Source of the DNA: Limnephilus marmoratus
Taxonomy: Eukaryota > Arthropoda > Insecta > Trichoptera > Limnephilidae
Reading direction: 5' to 3'
NCBI GenBank assembly: GCA_917880885.1
Contig: OU862917.1
Coordinates: 51,382,727-51,446,726, forward strand
DNA length: 64,000 bases
Shown here: positions 21,446-32,374 of the stretch, one piece after another
Numbering within the stretch: the stretch's first letter is position 1
Layout: each line of letters starts with the position of its first letter
Position numbers and translations under genes: made by a program
Notes under the pieces: model-generated
Database searches by the model: none
Seen by the model: only the letters and a program-made list of their open reading frames with translations
What the model was told of the DNA's origin: nothing

Positions 21446-21649
21446 CAGGAAGCCCGGAGGGTAAAAATCCCCGATAGCAAAAAAAAACATGGGAGTAAGG
21501 GATACACAACGATTGGTATGAGATCTTTATGAGTTGTTCCGAAAAGCGAATATATTAGCCTGAGGGGTTAAATCATAATAAACTGCGCAATACTATTACG
21601 TAATAATTTCACAGCTAGCGAGAAGAGCTGTTAGTTGCGACGTTAGGTG

Positions 21650-21990
21650 CGGAGACTAGTAGACTAGTAGGTACTAGGTAGACGACAGTAGGTAGACGTA
21701 CGTAGACTAGTAGACTAGTAGGTAGACGACAGTAGGTAGACGTACGTAGACTAGTAGGTAGCCGACAGTAGGTAGATGTACGTAGACGAGTAGGTAGACA
21801 ATAGTAGGTAGATAATAGTAGGTTAATAATCATCTTCTTAGGTGTTAAAGACTGTCAAAATGAGAAAATTGTACAGTAATTGGATAATAATAATCTGTTG
21901 TACAATTTAAAAAAAAAGATGTACTTAGACTAGTAGACTAGTAGGTAGACGTTCGTAGACTAGTAGACTAGCAAGTAGACGACAGTATAG
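21650..21990 (+). repeat. GTAGAC/TAGTAG minisatellite
   Basis: Degenerate higher-order repeats of AGACTAGTAGACTAGTAGGTAGACGACAGTAGGTAGACGT type (written here as overlapping short units) occupy 21650-21830 and 21925-21985. A LINE-type tail (TTGTACAGTAATTGGATAATA) lies between at 21869-21910. Confidence 0.8.
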
Positions 21991-22025
21991 TAGGTAAACT
22001 ACGTACGCTGAATAATACAAACTAG

Positions 22026-23845
22026 AAATACTTTCCACATATTATATTAAATGCAATCGTCCTTTTAGCACGCGCTCTGCCTCCTTTATACTTGCCTGAT
22101 ATTGCACATATTTTATCGCCATCTCATTTGAAATTCATAATGATCTTGAAACACAATTTTATATTGGAAATTTAAAGCTTTTGGATCACACAAAACATGC
22201 CGACATCGCATGGCAACTGGGGGCCGTTCTTCTTTATTATAATACGTTAACACATGTTTCTGAATTATAAAACGTCATTTATATCACCAAGCCTACATCA
22301 ACTGCATCATGAACTATTTTTTGGTTTTGTGTTAAGACCTATATCATCATTTCCATTTTATTACTTCTCATTACCATAAAGACGCATAAATAGCTATTGG
22401 GATATTGGGAGTGATGTCATCTGTCATTCCGTCGTCGCATTGCTCTTGTCGCCCGGTAAAGGTAAGAAATGCGCAGCGGTGTCCGTTTTTTGTCCATTCC
22501 TAATTGTTACCGAGCCACGACGACGGGTTTAGGGTTTGCTCCGATAATAATGATGACATGAAAGCTCTGAAGGCAAGTGTCATTTCACTCACGAACGCAA
22601 TGGTCACGTTGGCGATTATGTATATTGATATGTCGTACGATGCAGACATTGATATATAATATGCATGTCGATAAAGAAATATAAATAGACTGTATAAAAT
22701 GAAATATTTCAAACTGTGAAACATCACATGATGTTTAGACTGAAGGCCAAGATCTCGGGTAAACAAACCCCATGTCATCAAGTACACAGATGAAACTACT
22801 TTGAAGTGAGAATGGACGTTTAGTAAACCTTAAAAAAGCTGGCCTGGAAGAGTAAACGTTTTTTTTTCGAAAAAATTACGTCACAAGATACACGAACGGT
22901 AATGATTTATTGCGATAAGGATCGATTAGTAGATGGGAAAAAACAAGTCTGTCCACCGGAAGCCTAGCACGTTCGCAGGCAGCCGATGTTAAAGTGGGGA
23001 AAATTGGTAAATTTTACATCATCGAGTACACGAATGAAACCAACGAATAGCTATAGTCAGTCCGTACAGTCACGAAGATTGCAAATGAATTTGCGATAAA
23101 ATTACGTATTAATATATTTGAACAAATATGTTTGCGATAGGGGGCGATTAGACAGTTACTCTAGCCAATTACTTTCGCAGGTCAAGCAGATTTATAGAAC
23201 CACCGAACACAAAATCGCTTGAAGTATGATACCGATTTAAAAGGAAATGCAAGTCATCAATTTACATAATAAGATCTTTCCTTTTGACCCAGAAAGTTAA
23301 GAAAGAATTTTGTTTTTTGAAAATGATCATCACTGAAGCAAGTACGTTGGCACACGGAGACGCCAACAACATATTGTTATTAATATTTACCTTTTCAGTG
23401 TAAAATAACTAACAATTTAGGTGCATTTTACGTCGCGTCGTTGAGAACACGAATGAAAGCAAGAATTAGAGTAGGTATATAATCATTAAAGAGTGTACTG
23501 CACTTCTGATCACAGCAATATAAGCCTGACAGGTTTATTTGAATCATTTTTTTATTAAAAAAATCTTTTTGTACACTTACGGATTAGCCATTTTCATTTT
23601 TGAATTCAATGACTAATTATGTGTACGAATATAAATATGTGCCGTGGGCTGCCGGCCTATTGTCAACGTGTTAATTGCTTGCGGTTTAGACTCTGTGTAC
23701 TCCAGACGGTAGCATCCGGTCTGCTATCAATGATACATCATATAATTTAAAAGATTGAATTTTAAGAATTTTGTAAACTGCGAGACATTTTCATAACTAT
23801 CTGTTTAAAAAACACAGCTAAATAATCAGTTTTTATTTATTTTTG
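22026..23845. other. Unassigned region with degenerate interspersed motif
   Basis: No gene is supported. The longest minus-strand frame (22500-22787) has no recognisable motif. A motif close to TTTACATCATCGAGTACACGAATGAAA recurs loosely at 22766, 22870, 23014 and 23424, and TTGCGATARGG...CGATTAG recurs near 22912 and 23131, so part of the region may be an ancient decayed repeat array. Confidence 0.5.
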
Positions 23846-23847
23846 AA

Positions 23848-24000
23848 GTGATAACTTCTTTAGCATTGTGATTTGAAACTCGATAAAACGAAAAATAGTG
23901 ACACTAAAAAGAGACAAACACATAAATCTTTAGGATTTACCTGCGTGAGAATGAGATAGTATAATGGTCTCCTCTTTGTGCTATGGTAGCCTCTCAACTT
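23848..24000 (+). repeat. Dispersed repeat R2, third copy
   Basis: Contains ATAACTTCTTTAGCATTGTG, CACTAAAAAGAGACAAACAC and GTCTCCTCTTTGTGC in the order seen at 20600-21015. Confidence 0.75.
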
Positions 24001-24007
24001 TTGTATT

Positions 24008-24350
24008 TTTATTTACATGAGCTCCACACGGGAGGCCCCGAGGAAAATAATTTCCCTCAGGGCCTATGCCATCTTTGGGGATGCTGTGTGGAAGGTTTTT
24101 TACAGAAAGGAAGCAGAGGAGAGTTCTGGGAAGGAAAAGGGTTTAAGGGGTGGGTAGCAATCTGGGGTTCAGTGTGTCCTGGTCATCCGCCTTCAAGACC
24201 TAGACAAACCTCACCCCATGAACCCAGGCACCCCTGCTAAATCACCGTACGACATATCACCATTTGGGGTGACCTATGGCAGATGTGTTGGTTATCCAAT
24301 AAAGGTTCCCGGAGCTGCGCGCGCGGCGACACGTATTCCCGCCTTCCAAA
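24008..24350 (-). repeat. SINE-like element sharing the LINE L-A 3' tail, copy 1
   Basis: Minus orientation. The 3' 100 bp are the L-A LINE tail, including the double stem. Upstream lies a separate body found also at 27416, 37762 and 40374 (AAGGGTTTAAGGGGTGGGTA, TTGGTTATCCAATAAAGGTTCCCGG). No coding. Confidence 0.8.
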
Positions 24351-24459
24351 TTGTCTACTACGATCTGTATTTTTTATGGTTATGATGAATTAATATATAA
24401 TATTTTGACATTTCAACAGAGAGGAAATAATAAAAAAAGGAGAAGCGATGTTGCATTTT

Positions 24460-24790
24460 ATTATTTTTTATGTGAGAACCGCACAAGAGTCCCAGCTGCT
24501 CCCGTCTAAAGCCAGTAAGACTATGGCATCCTCAATTAGGGTATGTTTTGAGGCTGAAGGTAACGGGGAGGGGAAGGTAGTAGGGAAGCGGAAGGTGGGG
24601 AAGTACCTGTTTATTCAAATTTGGTCACTAAACACGGCTAAAGCCATTTCAAGCAACGTTTCAATTTTGAATGGTGGTCTTGTACCAGGGCGATACTGAG
24701 AGTATCTTACACTCTGGAACGTGCCGCAAATATACTATATATTATTTTTAATGAATTAATCGTAAATTGACACAAATTAATCAAATAAAA
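24460..24790 (+). repeat. Dispersed repeat R1, copy 3
   Basis: The longest R1 copy. It carries GAGTCCCAGCTGCT, GCCAGTAAGACTATGGCATCC, AAGCCATTTCAAGCAACG, GGGCGATACTGAGAGTATC and the 3' AT-rich part ending near TCAAATAAAATTTC. Confidence 0.8.
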
Positions 24791-24833
24791 TTTCTTCTTC
24801 AAACACAGCAAACTTATTTTATTTCAAAATTAA

Positions 24834-25334
24834 TCTAATATATAAAATTCTCGTGTCACGGTGTTTGTTACCATACTCCTCCGAAACGGCTGGACCAATT
24901 TTGATGAAATTTTGTGTGCTTATCTGGTAGGTCTGAGAATCGACCAACATCTATTTTTCATACCCCTAAAAGTAAAGGGTGTTCCACTCCGAAGAAAATT
25001 ATTTTCCCCATACATTTTGTATGGAACGAATTCTCCTATTTTGAAAGAACTGCAGCAATATTGTAAGGGGTATAATATTGAACTGTGAACCGGTGGAGGA
25101 GGGGTGGGGGGAGGGGGGAAAGGAACTCAGGAAGGGGGGTTAGCGGGACGGGGGAAGGGGAGAAGTGGAGTGGGGAGAGGGAGAGGGAACGCGAGAGCGG
25201 AAAGGATACGCAGGGAGAAACAATTTAGATCAAGGTATGGTATACGCAGGGAGAAACAATTTAGATCAATTCAGCTAATAAGTTGACAATAGTTTTTGAT
25301 TCTGAGGCGGTACGAAGTTCGCCGGATCAGCTAG
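24834..25334 (+). mobile_element. Compact Helitron-like element (501 bp)
   Basis: Begins TCTAATATATAAAATTCTCG preceded by A and ends GCCGGATCAGCTAG followed by T: the TC...CTAG, A/T-insertion pattern of Helitrons. Contains CCGAAACGGCTGGACCAATTTTGAT and a G-rich purine block. No coding. Confidence 0.8.
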
Positions 25335-25343
25335 TAGATTAAT

Positions 25344-25496
25344 AAGTTTTAACCACGTTTTTTGTTTATTAAAAAAGGATATGTTCCGTGAGCAATGCTC
25401 ACTTCCTAAGGGTTTAGTTAAGTGTAAACTCTGAAGAAGTGAGCATTGCTCACGACGCATGTCGGTTTTTTATAAACAATAAACGTGGTTAAAACT
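25344..25496. mobile_element. Small foldback element
   Basis: Outer arms share TTTTAACCACGTTT. Inside, CGTGAGCAATGCTCACTTC (25389) pairs perfectly with GAAGTGAGCATTGCTCACG (25435). Each inner arm is itself partly palindromic. Confidence 0.85.
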
Positions 25497-25529
25497 AAGT
25501 AATCTATGTATTAATTTTGAAATAAAATT

Positions 25530-25690
25530 TACTTGCGCACGCCAGGATTCGATCCCGCGACCTTCGGATTGCGAGTCTAGAGTCTTTATATATCCAAAGA
25601 TGTTGTCCAAGTGGTGTTATCCAATAAATGGTTCCCGGGGCGGCGGTACCCATTCCCACCTCCCATATGAAAGATTTAGACAAAAAAAAT
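25530..25690 (-). repeat. tRNA-like SINE fragment
   Basis: The minus strand has GGTCGCGGGATCGAATCCTGG, a good B-box, next to the GTTATCCAATAAATGGTTCCCGG body that is also in the SINE-like copies at 24008 and 40374. This may reveal the head of that SINE-like family. Confidence 0.5.
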
Positions 25691-25776
25691 GATACCCACA
25701 CTTAAATTTAGATGTGGTGCAAAATGCTAAACAAATTCAGTGTTCCAGATCAAATCAAAAAGCTTCAGATCACTAT

Positions 25777-26700
25777 TTTTTTTAATTTTTTTTTTTTTAT
25801 TAGTAATAGAAGGTACATAAATTACAAATAATTTTTATACAGTAATTAATTACATAGTAGAATATTTGATGTACCCCCATAATTAAGCAAGGCTTGTGTG
25901 TATGGGGGGGGTGTTATTGTATTGATTTTTTTATATCATTCAGTTTAAGTTTTCAGTATAATTTTTGAGGTGAGTTTTAAAATTTTTTATATTGGTATTC
26001 ATGTTTCTAATTTTTTCTGGTAATGAATTAAAAAATTTTGCTCCGAGATATTTATGACTCAATTGTCCAATTTTTTTTTTACATTTTGGAGTGGGAAGTA
26101 TTGATGTTTGTCTAAGACTTCTGTTATTTTTAAAGGGTGCAACTTGATTTTTAATATTATCTTTATAAATTTGTAATGTTGCATGATAAAAGTATAATGC
26201 ACTTAATTTTCTGACCTTAAATTGTTTGAATAAAAGTTCTGACGAATATGAGTAGGGTTTTTTTAAAATTGTTTTTATTATTAGTTTTTGTGATATGTAA
26301 ATTGTTTGTGTTTGATTTTTAAATGTACCGCCCCATCCTATAATGCCGTATTGTATAATTGATTGACAGAAAGCGAAGTATGTGGTTCTAAGTAACTTTT
26401 CGTTTAAAATATCTCTTAAACATCTAAATATATATGTTAGTTTCCTTATTCTGTTGTTCAGAATATTTATGTGTGGAGACCATTTTAAACGCTGGTCTAT
26501 TGTTATGCCCAGGTACTTAATATCAGTTTTGCTTTCTATTTTTGAACATGATATATTACATTTGTGGTTTTCTGTATTTGTCACAGAGTGGATTATTAAG
26601 TTTATTTCTTTAGGTGTTTCTTGTTTTTTAATGAAAAATGGTAAATAATAGGTTTTTTTAGAATTTAAAGTCAACAGGTTTTTATCAAACCAATAATAGA
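25777..26700 (-). mobile_element. 5'-truncated LINE, RT C-terminal region
   Basis: Minus strand, T-rich tail at 25777-25800. A 244-codon open frame (26674-25940) has the C-terminal LINE signature: KYLGITIDQRLKWSPHINIL, YFAFCQSIIQYGIIGWGGTF, SHKYLGAKFFNSLPEKIRN, NFKTHLKNYT. It lacks the catalytic palm and endonuclease. Confidence 0.88.
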
Positions 26701-26840
26701 AGCATTAATTAAATTTTGGCGCTCAATATTCGCTCCGAAACTGTGACTCTTTAATTTACTATTAATAATTTAATATTAATAATAATTTAATTTAATAAAC
26801 AGTGGGCGCTTTAATTTAATAATTATGAAGTGATAATTTA

Positions 26841-27215
26841 CAGGGTGTTAAGGGACGTACTTGACTTACTTTAACCAGTGATTCCTGACATTATTTGGAG
26901 TAAAAAATGTAAATAAAATTTTGGTCTCCGGTGACATTTTAGATTTTTTTTTTTTTTTTTCAACAAAAACAAAAATATGGTAGTTGTTGAACATTTGGAG
27001 GAGGAGTAAGGAGTTCGTCGGACCACCCGACTGAGTGACCAGTGACGACATGCGGAAGATTTTTTTTTGTTTGATTTTGAAGAAAAAATTTTTGAAAAAA
27101 AAAACGACGTCAAAAAAAGTCACCGGAGACCAAAATTTCATTTACATTTTTTACTCCAAATAATGTCAGGAATCACTGGTTAAAGTAAGTCAAGTACGTC
27201 CCTTAACACCCTGTA
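26841..27215. mobile_element. Foldback MITE flanked by TA
   Basis: The left arm begins CAGGGTGTTAAGGGACGTAC and the right arm ends GTACGTCCCTTAACACCCTG; the pairing continues for about 95 bp with few mismatches. TA lies outside both ends. The middle 180 bp are T-rich. Open frames across it are artefacts. Confidence 0.9.
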
Positions 27216-27415
27216 TATTAGATATTATTTTAATTCTTAAACGCATTTATTTCTTCCTAAATGGGTATTCAGATGAGATTAACAAAATTTATGAACACTG
27301 ACGACTATTAACGGTCTAAGAATAGATATCGTCTAGTGAGGCTTTTATCGTACTTTTGCTTTTGTACCTATAATTTACCTCAATAAACACCTGAGTTACG
27401 ATATGCGGCAGTAGG

Positions 27416-27610
27416 GATGGATTCATACGTCAGTCACACCTGGACACACTGATCCCCAGATTTCTACACACCTCTCATACTGATTTCCTTCCCAGAACTT
27501 CCTCTCCTACCTCTCCTTAAAGAAACCCTCCACACAGCATCCCATAAGATGACATAGGCCCTGAGGGAAATTATTTTCCTCAGGGCATCCTGTGTGGAGC
27601 TAATGTAAAA
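27416..27610 (+). repeat. SINE-like element sharing the LINE L-A tail, copy 2
   Basis: Plus orientation, ending CTAATGTAAAAAAAATC. The 3' double stem is preserved (CTCCACACAG ... CTGTGTGGAG with GGCCCTGAGG inside). Confidence 0.8.
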
Positions 27611-28475
27611 AAAATCTTCCCTGCAATATGGCGCAATAGAGAACTCCAGTCTAACCTTCTAACTTAAATAACTGCATTTTTTTTTTTGAATTAGTTTTAA
27701 AAGTAAAAATAATTGGGAAAGTTTTAATTTTTCTAGATCCCCGAAAACCACCGCATGTGTCACTACAATCGTGTGACGTTATCACTCCTGAAAAGTTATT
27801 TTTATTTTCAACACGGAAGATAGATGATACTATTCGATAAGTTAAAACATTATTTATGTGGAATTATTTATTCATTATATTGTATTTATTATATTTTTGA
27901 ATATTATTACAGGAGAGTGGTATAAAAATTATTTGAAATTATTATTTTTTTAGCTTTTAAAATCAATATTATCAAAAACGAAGAATCACCCACAAAAGTG
28001 TAGGCAAACGACATCAGCTGATCGATTGCCGCCATTTTTATTTGGGCCGTGAAGTAGTAGGTAGCATTATGTTATAGTAAATTTATACGATTCTTTCGCA
28101 GAGTTTTTCAATATTTTAAATTATACAGATACCTCTATTTTTGATAAGTACTGAATTATTTAGGCCTAAATAATGTTTCAATAAACACAACAACTAAATC
28201 TCTATAAACAGTAGATATGTAAATAAACGAATAAAATAATGATGGCTTGAGTCATTTCTACATTCCCGTATGTTCCCGTACATTTCCCATAGAATGACTT
28301 TACGGTGATGACACGACACGAGGAACAGTGCCGTCACCACCAACCATTTCAGTAATGCCAACTTGACACTGTGTTTTGACGAGATGTTTAAAAATGAATA
28401 ATTTTTTTAAAACTCTGCGTTTAATATTATTAAATAAAACTTATACATTCAGAATCAGCGTTTATTGGTCTATAT
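27611..28475. other. Gene-free stretch
   Basis: AT-rich sequence without recognised coding or repeats; ends at the putative hAT island boundary. Confidence 0.5.
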
Positions 28476-28767
28476 CAGGGATTCCCAAACTTATTAGTAT
28501 CACGCCTCACTACTGCTTAAAATGAATATGCCCACGCCTCCCCTCAGCCCAGGGCCAGCAAGAGGCCGTTCAAGTATTACGTAACGCACTTGGGGGGGGG
28601 GGGGGAGGATTCCTCGACTGTATTGTGCGTCATTTTTATTTTATTTTCGTTGTCAGTATTCGTTAGTGTTTCAAACACGAAATACGCATAAACACAATTA
28701 ATGTGAGTTTGTAGGAATTATAATGTCCTTCATAGCCGGATATTTACATCATCAGCTGTTATTGGCC

Positions 28768-29643
28768 TGTGGCGACACATCATTATTAACTTCGCCATCA
28801 AAAGAAGATACGAGAAACATCTCCTAATATTCGTGCGCATCGGCAAACCTACTTGCCTAGTTACCTTCCTACCTATACTGGCCGCGACGCACTTTCTCGC
28901 CTGCCGCGCCGATAAATGATAATATCGCCACCGCCTAGAAAGGTCTAGATTTTATAAGCCGCCTGAATAGTCTGCACCGCGTATGTTCCAGTACCTTCCA
29001 GTGTGCACATTGCCGACGAATGCAACATTACTCCTCCGGTCGCGCTGGTATATATTAAGCGACTAAACTCGGCGCTAGCTTAGTCAGTCTCACACTCACG
29101 TCGGTCAACAGCTCGTCGTAACAAATCTCCGCACAAGTGCTCCTGCAGTGCTCTACACATCCAGGGCAGCTTCCCGAGGTCCACCACCACGTCTCAGCTA
29201 CAAGGCCCATCGTGTCTTCAGCTCCTGAGATCAGCTACATCCCGCGACTTACAAGGTTTGCGTCACCTTCAGTCCAGGGATCAGCTCACCACTTCATGGC
29301 ACCCCGAAGCCCACCGTGCTTCGCTGCCATGGAAACACGCTCCACCTCGCCAGGACTACCTGCTGGTGGCTCAGCTCACCGAGCCACACACCGTTCACCT
29401 CCGCGACTTAAAGCGTCGAGCAACGGCATGGAAGATAGGTCATCTCCACCGCCATGGTGTCGAGCAACTCGCTGACCTTCACCACTCCATCTTCATCACA
29501 CCGCACGCCTGCAGCATCTCATCACGGCACCCTGCATACATCTTGTTACCGCTTCACCGACTCTTGCTACGTAGCCCAATAAACGACTGACTCACACATC
29601 GACTGCACGCCTTTTATTTCTCGTTCTGTCTCCCGCTCCCTCA
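28768..29643 (+). mobile_element. Solo LTR, family S, 876 bp, GGCC duplication
   Basis: Begins TGTGGCGACAC and ends CGCTCCCTCA, with GGCC on both sides (28764-28767 and 29644-29647). A TATA-like GGTATATATTAAG lies at 29046 with CTTAGTCAGTCTCACACTCA downstream, and an AATAAA at 29577. The second copy at 57395-58237 shares the CTCCGCGACTYAAAGCGTCGAGC core and the same 3' end. No internal region remains, so recombination between LTRs is inferred. Plus-strand open frames inside are GC-rich by-products. Confidence 0.8.
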
Positions 29644-29885
29644 GGCCTATAAAGGCTCTCATGCTGACTTGTCAGCGCAGCGCAACCAAAAAATGCTTAC
29701 CATATTTGGAAGACAGCAAAAGAAAAAATAAAAAAAATAATGTAAAATTTATGGAACATACGAATGATGTTATATGAGAGTTTTTAGTTGAAACAACGCT
29801 TTTTAGTTATTACACACAGGTTTGTTTACTGCTAAAATATAATAATATTACCTAAAGATAGGTTTCGTAGTACATGCATAGTTAC

Positions 29886-30660
29886 ACTAAGAACATGAAA
29901 AAGGTTTTCTCCACTTCGAATCGCACTGTGGATTTTTATATCTCCCTTTCGAGAACTTCAATAACTACGTTCGGGACAAAAAATGGTTTTGTCTGCTGAA
30001 GGTAAACATGTGATTTTTGTGCCTCTTTGTAAAACACGAATAGTCGCAGTAGAAATATATAAGTGGTTTTATAGCACTGTGGGTCAGCAAATTATTTCTA
30101 AAAAGTTCCTTTGTACAACATGAATAATTGCAGTCGGGACATGAAAAAGGTTTTTGTCCAGTGTGGGTAAACATGTGACTTTTTAGATAACGTTTTGTAG
30201 CGCCTGAATAGTCGCATTCGGGACAAGAAAAAGGTTTTTCATCACTGTTAATTAGCAAGTGCCGTTTTAGTTTTTTTTTTCGAGAAGAAGAATAGTTGCA
30301 GTCAGGGCATGAAGTGAGTTTTTTTACCACTGTGGGTAAACATGTGATTTTTTTTTTTTTTTTAATAGTACATGAATAGTAATAATATGAAGAGTTGCAG
30401 TCGGAACTCGAAAAAGGTTTTTCGTCACTGTGAGTTAGCAAGTGCCGTTTTAGCTATTTTTTTTCTAGAAGACGAATAGTTGCAGTCAGACATTGAACAA
30501 GGTTTTTCTTCACTGTGGGTAAACATGTGATTTTTAGATTTCTCTTCGTAGTACATAAATAACCACTCGAACGATCGCGCGTCAAAAAACTTTTTCTCCG
30601 ATTGCTCGCGGTTTTTTGGCGACGATTTTGAATATTTTCCGCCAACATTAAAAAAATCAT
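29886..30660 (-). pseudogene. C2H2 zinc-finger array, degenerate
   Basis: Minus-strand sequence encodes at least six C2H2 fingers of the TGQKPFSCPDCNYSC type, a DNA-binding array. The best-preserved fingers run from about 30310 to 30050 (KPFSCPECDYSGATKRYLKS then HMFTHTGQKPFSCPDCNYSC). Frameshifts in A/T runs near 30340-30365 and 30440-30455 split the array, and later fingers have lost cysteines (KPLIYFYCDYSC). A Met near 30660 (MIFLMLAENIQNRRQKTASN) may be the old start. Similar fingers lie at 37297-37475 on the same strand, 6.6 kb away across the piggyBac locus. It is probably a dead gene; whether it was host or transposon cargo is unknown. Confidence 0.8.
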
Positions 30661-31559
30661 ACCTCCGAATTTTAATATGGGGACAAAAAAACTGATTGTA
30701 GTGCTATACAGCCAATGAATTCACCTATATTTTTCTAATTATCCTATATTTTTAGAATTGATAGGTAAATTGTTAAAAAATCTTAAACTTTATAAATGCG
30801 CGAAATTTGTGTTTTTGTGATTTGAAATTGCCGCCAGTCGCAGTTTTAAATATCTTTATTGAATATTTTCTACGTTTTTGTGTTCTCTATGGCCTGTTTG
30901 ATAACCACAGATGCAAGAATATAATAGAAAAATATTTTTTTGTATGTTATGATCTCTTCAAAAGTTTTGTCAGAAAATGATTTTGTAAAATTTGAGTGCG
31001 TGACGTGTCAAAATTGAAATCACTGTATTATACTATTTAATAAATTTACCGCAAAAAGTAGTATTACATTAGGAAGATACATTAACTGCCTACAATTATT
31101 AATAAGAATAGTCGCCATGTTGGCTTTATTTTATTCATTTGATGAATTATACAGAGAGCCTTTTTCACAATGTCAAAATCATGGTATTACTTTTTAAATA
31201 ATTGTAAATTATAACTGGAGATTTGTAACCATGTTTTTATATAACGTGCAAAACAAGGAAATAAGGCTTAAAATGAAATATATATCATAGATATACACAT
31301 TGCCAATATTTCAGGGGGATATTTTGCAAGTTGATAAAATCCACCAATATTTGACGAAAAATCAATTCTGACAGCTACCTTAAGGTCAAGCTACATAGGG
31401 TAAATCAGAATATGTATAATGATGATGCTGATAAAATTGTATATATATATCAAACCTGTTGTATTAGCGTCGATCGGCAAATAAAATCTTAGTGATATTT
31501 TTTTATCTAAAGGTTGGAATGAAAAATAGTGGAGAGGAAAATAATTGAGGAAACAAATA

Positions 31560-31850
31560 ATAGATTTATAAATTTATTTCCGCCCTAATGGGCTTTTACA
31601 TTCTTTCAATTAAAATTACACTTATTAATTACATTACAATGGTAGAGCAGCATATTTATTTAAACATTGTTTACACACTTCGTCATAATAAAAATTTATT
31701 CAATTGGTTTTTCTCAGTAAATCAATACATAGTTTCATTTTGCCTCGCTCTAGAGTGATACTCTCAGTATCGCTCTGGTGAGAGACTACCATTCAGATTT
31801 AAACATTGCTTGAAATGGCTTAGTTTTGTTAAGTGACTAGATCTAAAAAA
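31560..31850 (-). repeat. LINE tail followed by R1 copy 4 (reverse)
   Basis: The minus strand carries a LINE 3' end (ATGTAAAAGCCCATTAGGGCGG) at 31560-31610. From 31738 the plus strand shows ACTCTCAGTATCGCTCTGGTG and AAACATTGCTTGAAATGGCT, which are R1 in reverse. Confidence 0.65.
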
Positions 31851-31936
31851 GCCTCTACAGAAAAAATAACAAAATATATAACTAAGACATAAAAATAAAA
31901 CAAGTTTGATTTGATATTTTCATGGCCAAAAGTATT

Positions 31937-32065
31937 AACATGATTTGTTTTTGGGGTGTTATGCCGTGTCGCGCTACCTCATTCTATAACTAACAAACGC
32001 TGTCCAAAACGTAGGCTAAAGGAGGTACAGCGAGACGGCATAACACCTCAAAAACAAATCATGTT
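31937..32065. mobile_element. Short foldback element
   Basis: Arms 31937-31980 (AACATGATTTGTTTTTGGGG and on) and 32022-32065 (ending CAAAAACAAATCATGTT) are nearly perfect inverted repeats around a 41-bp loop. TTAA overlaps the left start. It lies about 310 bp downstream of the piggyBac stop codon. Confidence 0.85.
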
Positions 32066-32374
32066 GATAAAACAAGTTATTTAATGTGTACAATAGCAGG
32101 AAAGAATGAGAAAACCTATGCATTTTTTAATATGTATATTTTAATGATCAGAATTGAAATATACATATTAAATGTCCACCAAACCTTATCAGATAGAACT
32201 CGTACCTTTGGGTGCTTTGTCGTTATAACATTTTTATGAGATGTAAAAAGAAATGACTTGGTCCTGTCATCCAGGCGCAGGCTATAGTTATTGATGTCCA
32301 AAGAAAGTTCATTAAATTTATAAATTATAATTTCACAACTAAAAACAAGAAAAGAAAAAGAAAATAAAAAACCC

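Noticed and set aside
22500..22787. 95-codon minus-strand frame rich in hydrophobic residues
   Set aside because: No motif, no neighbouring splice or start context, AT-rich composition; not supported as a gene.
29137..29590. Two overlapping ~110-codon plus-strand frames
   Set aside because: Inside a GC-rich solo LTR; the second LTR copy does not preserve the same frames.
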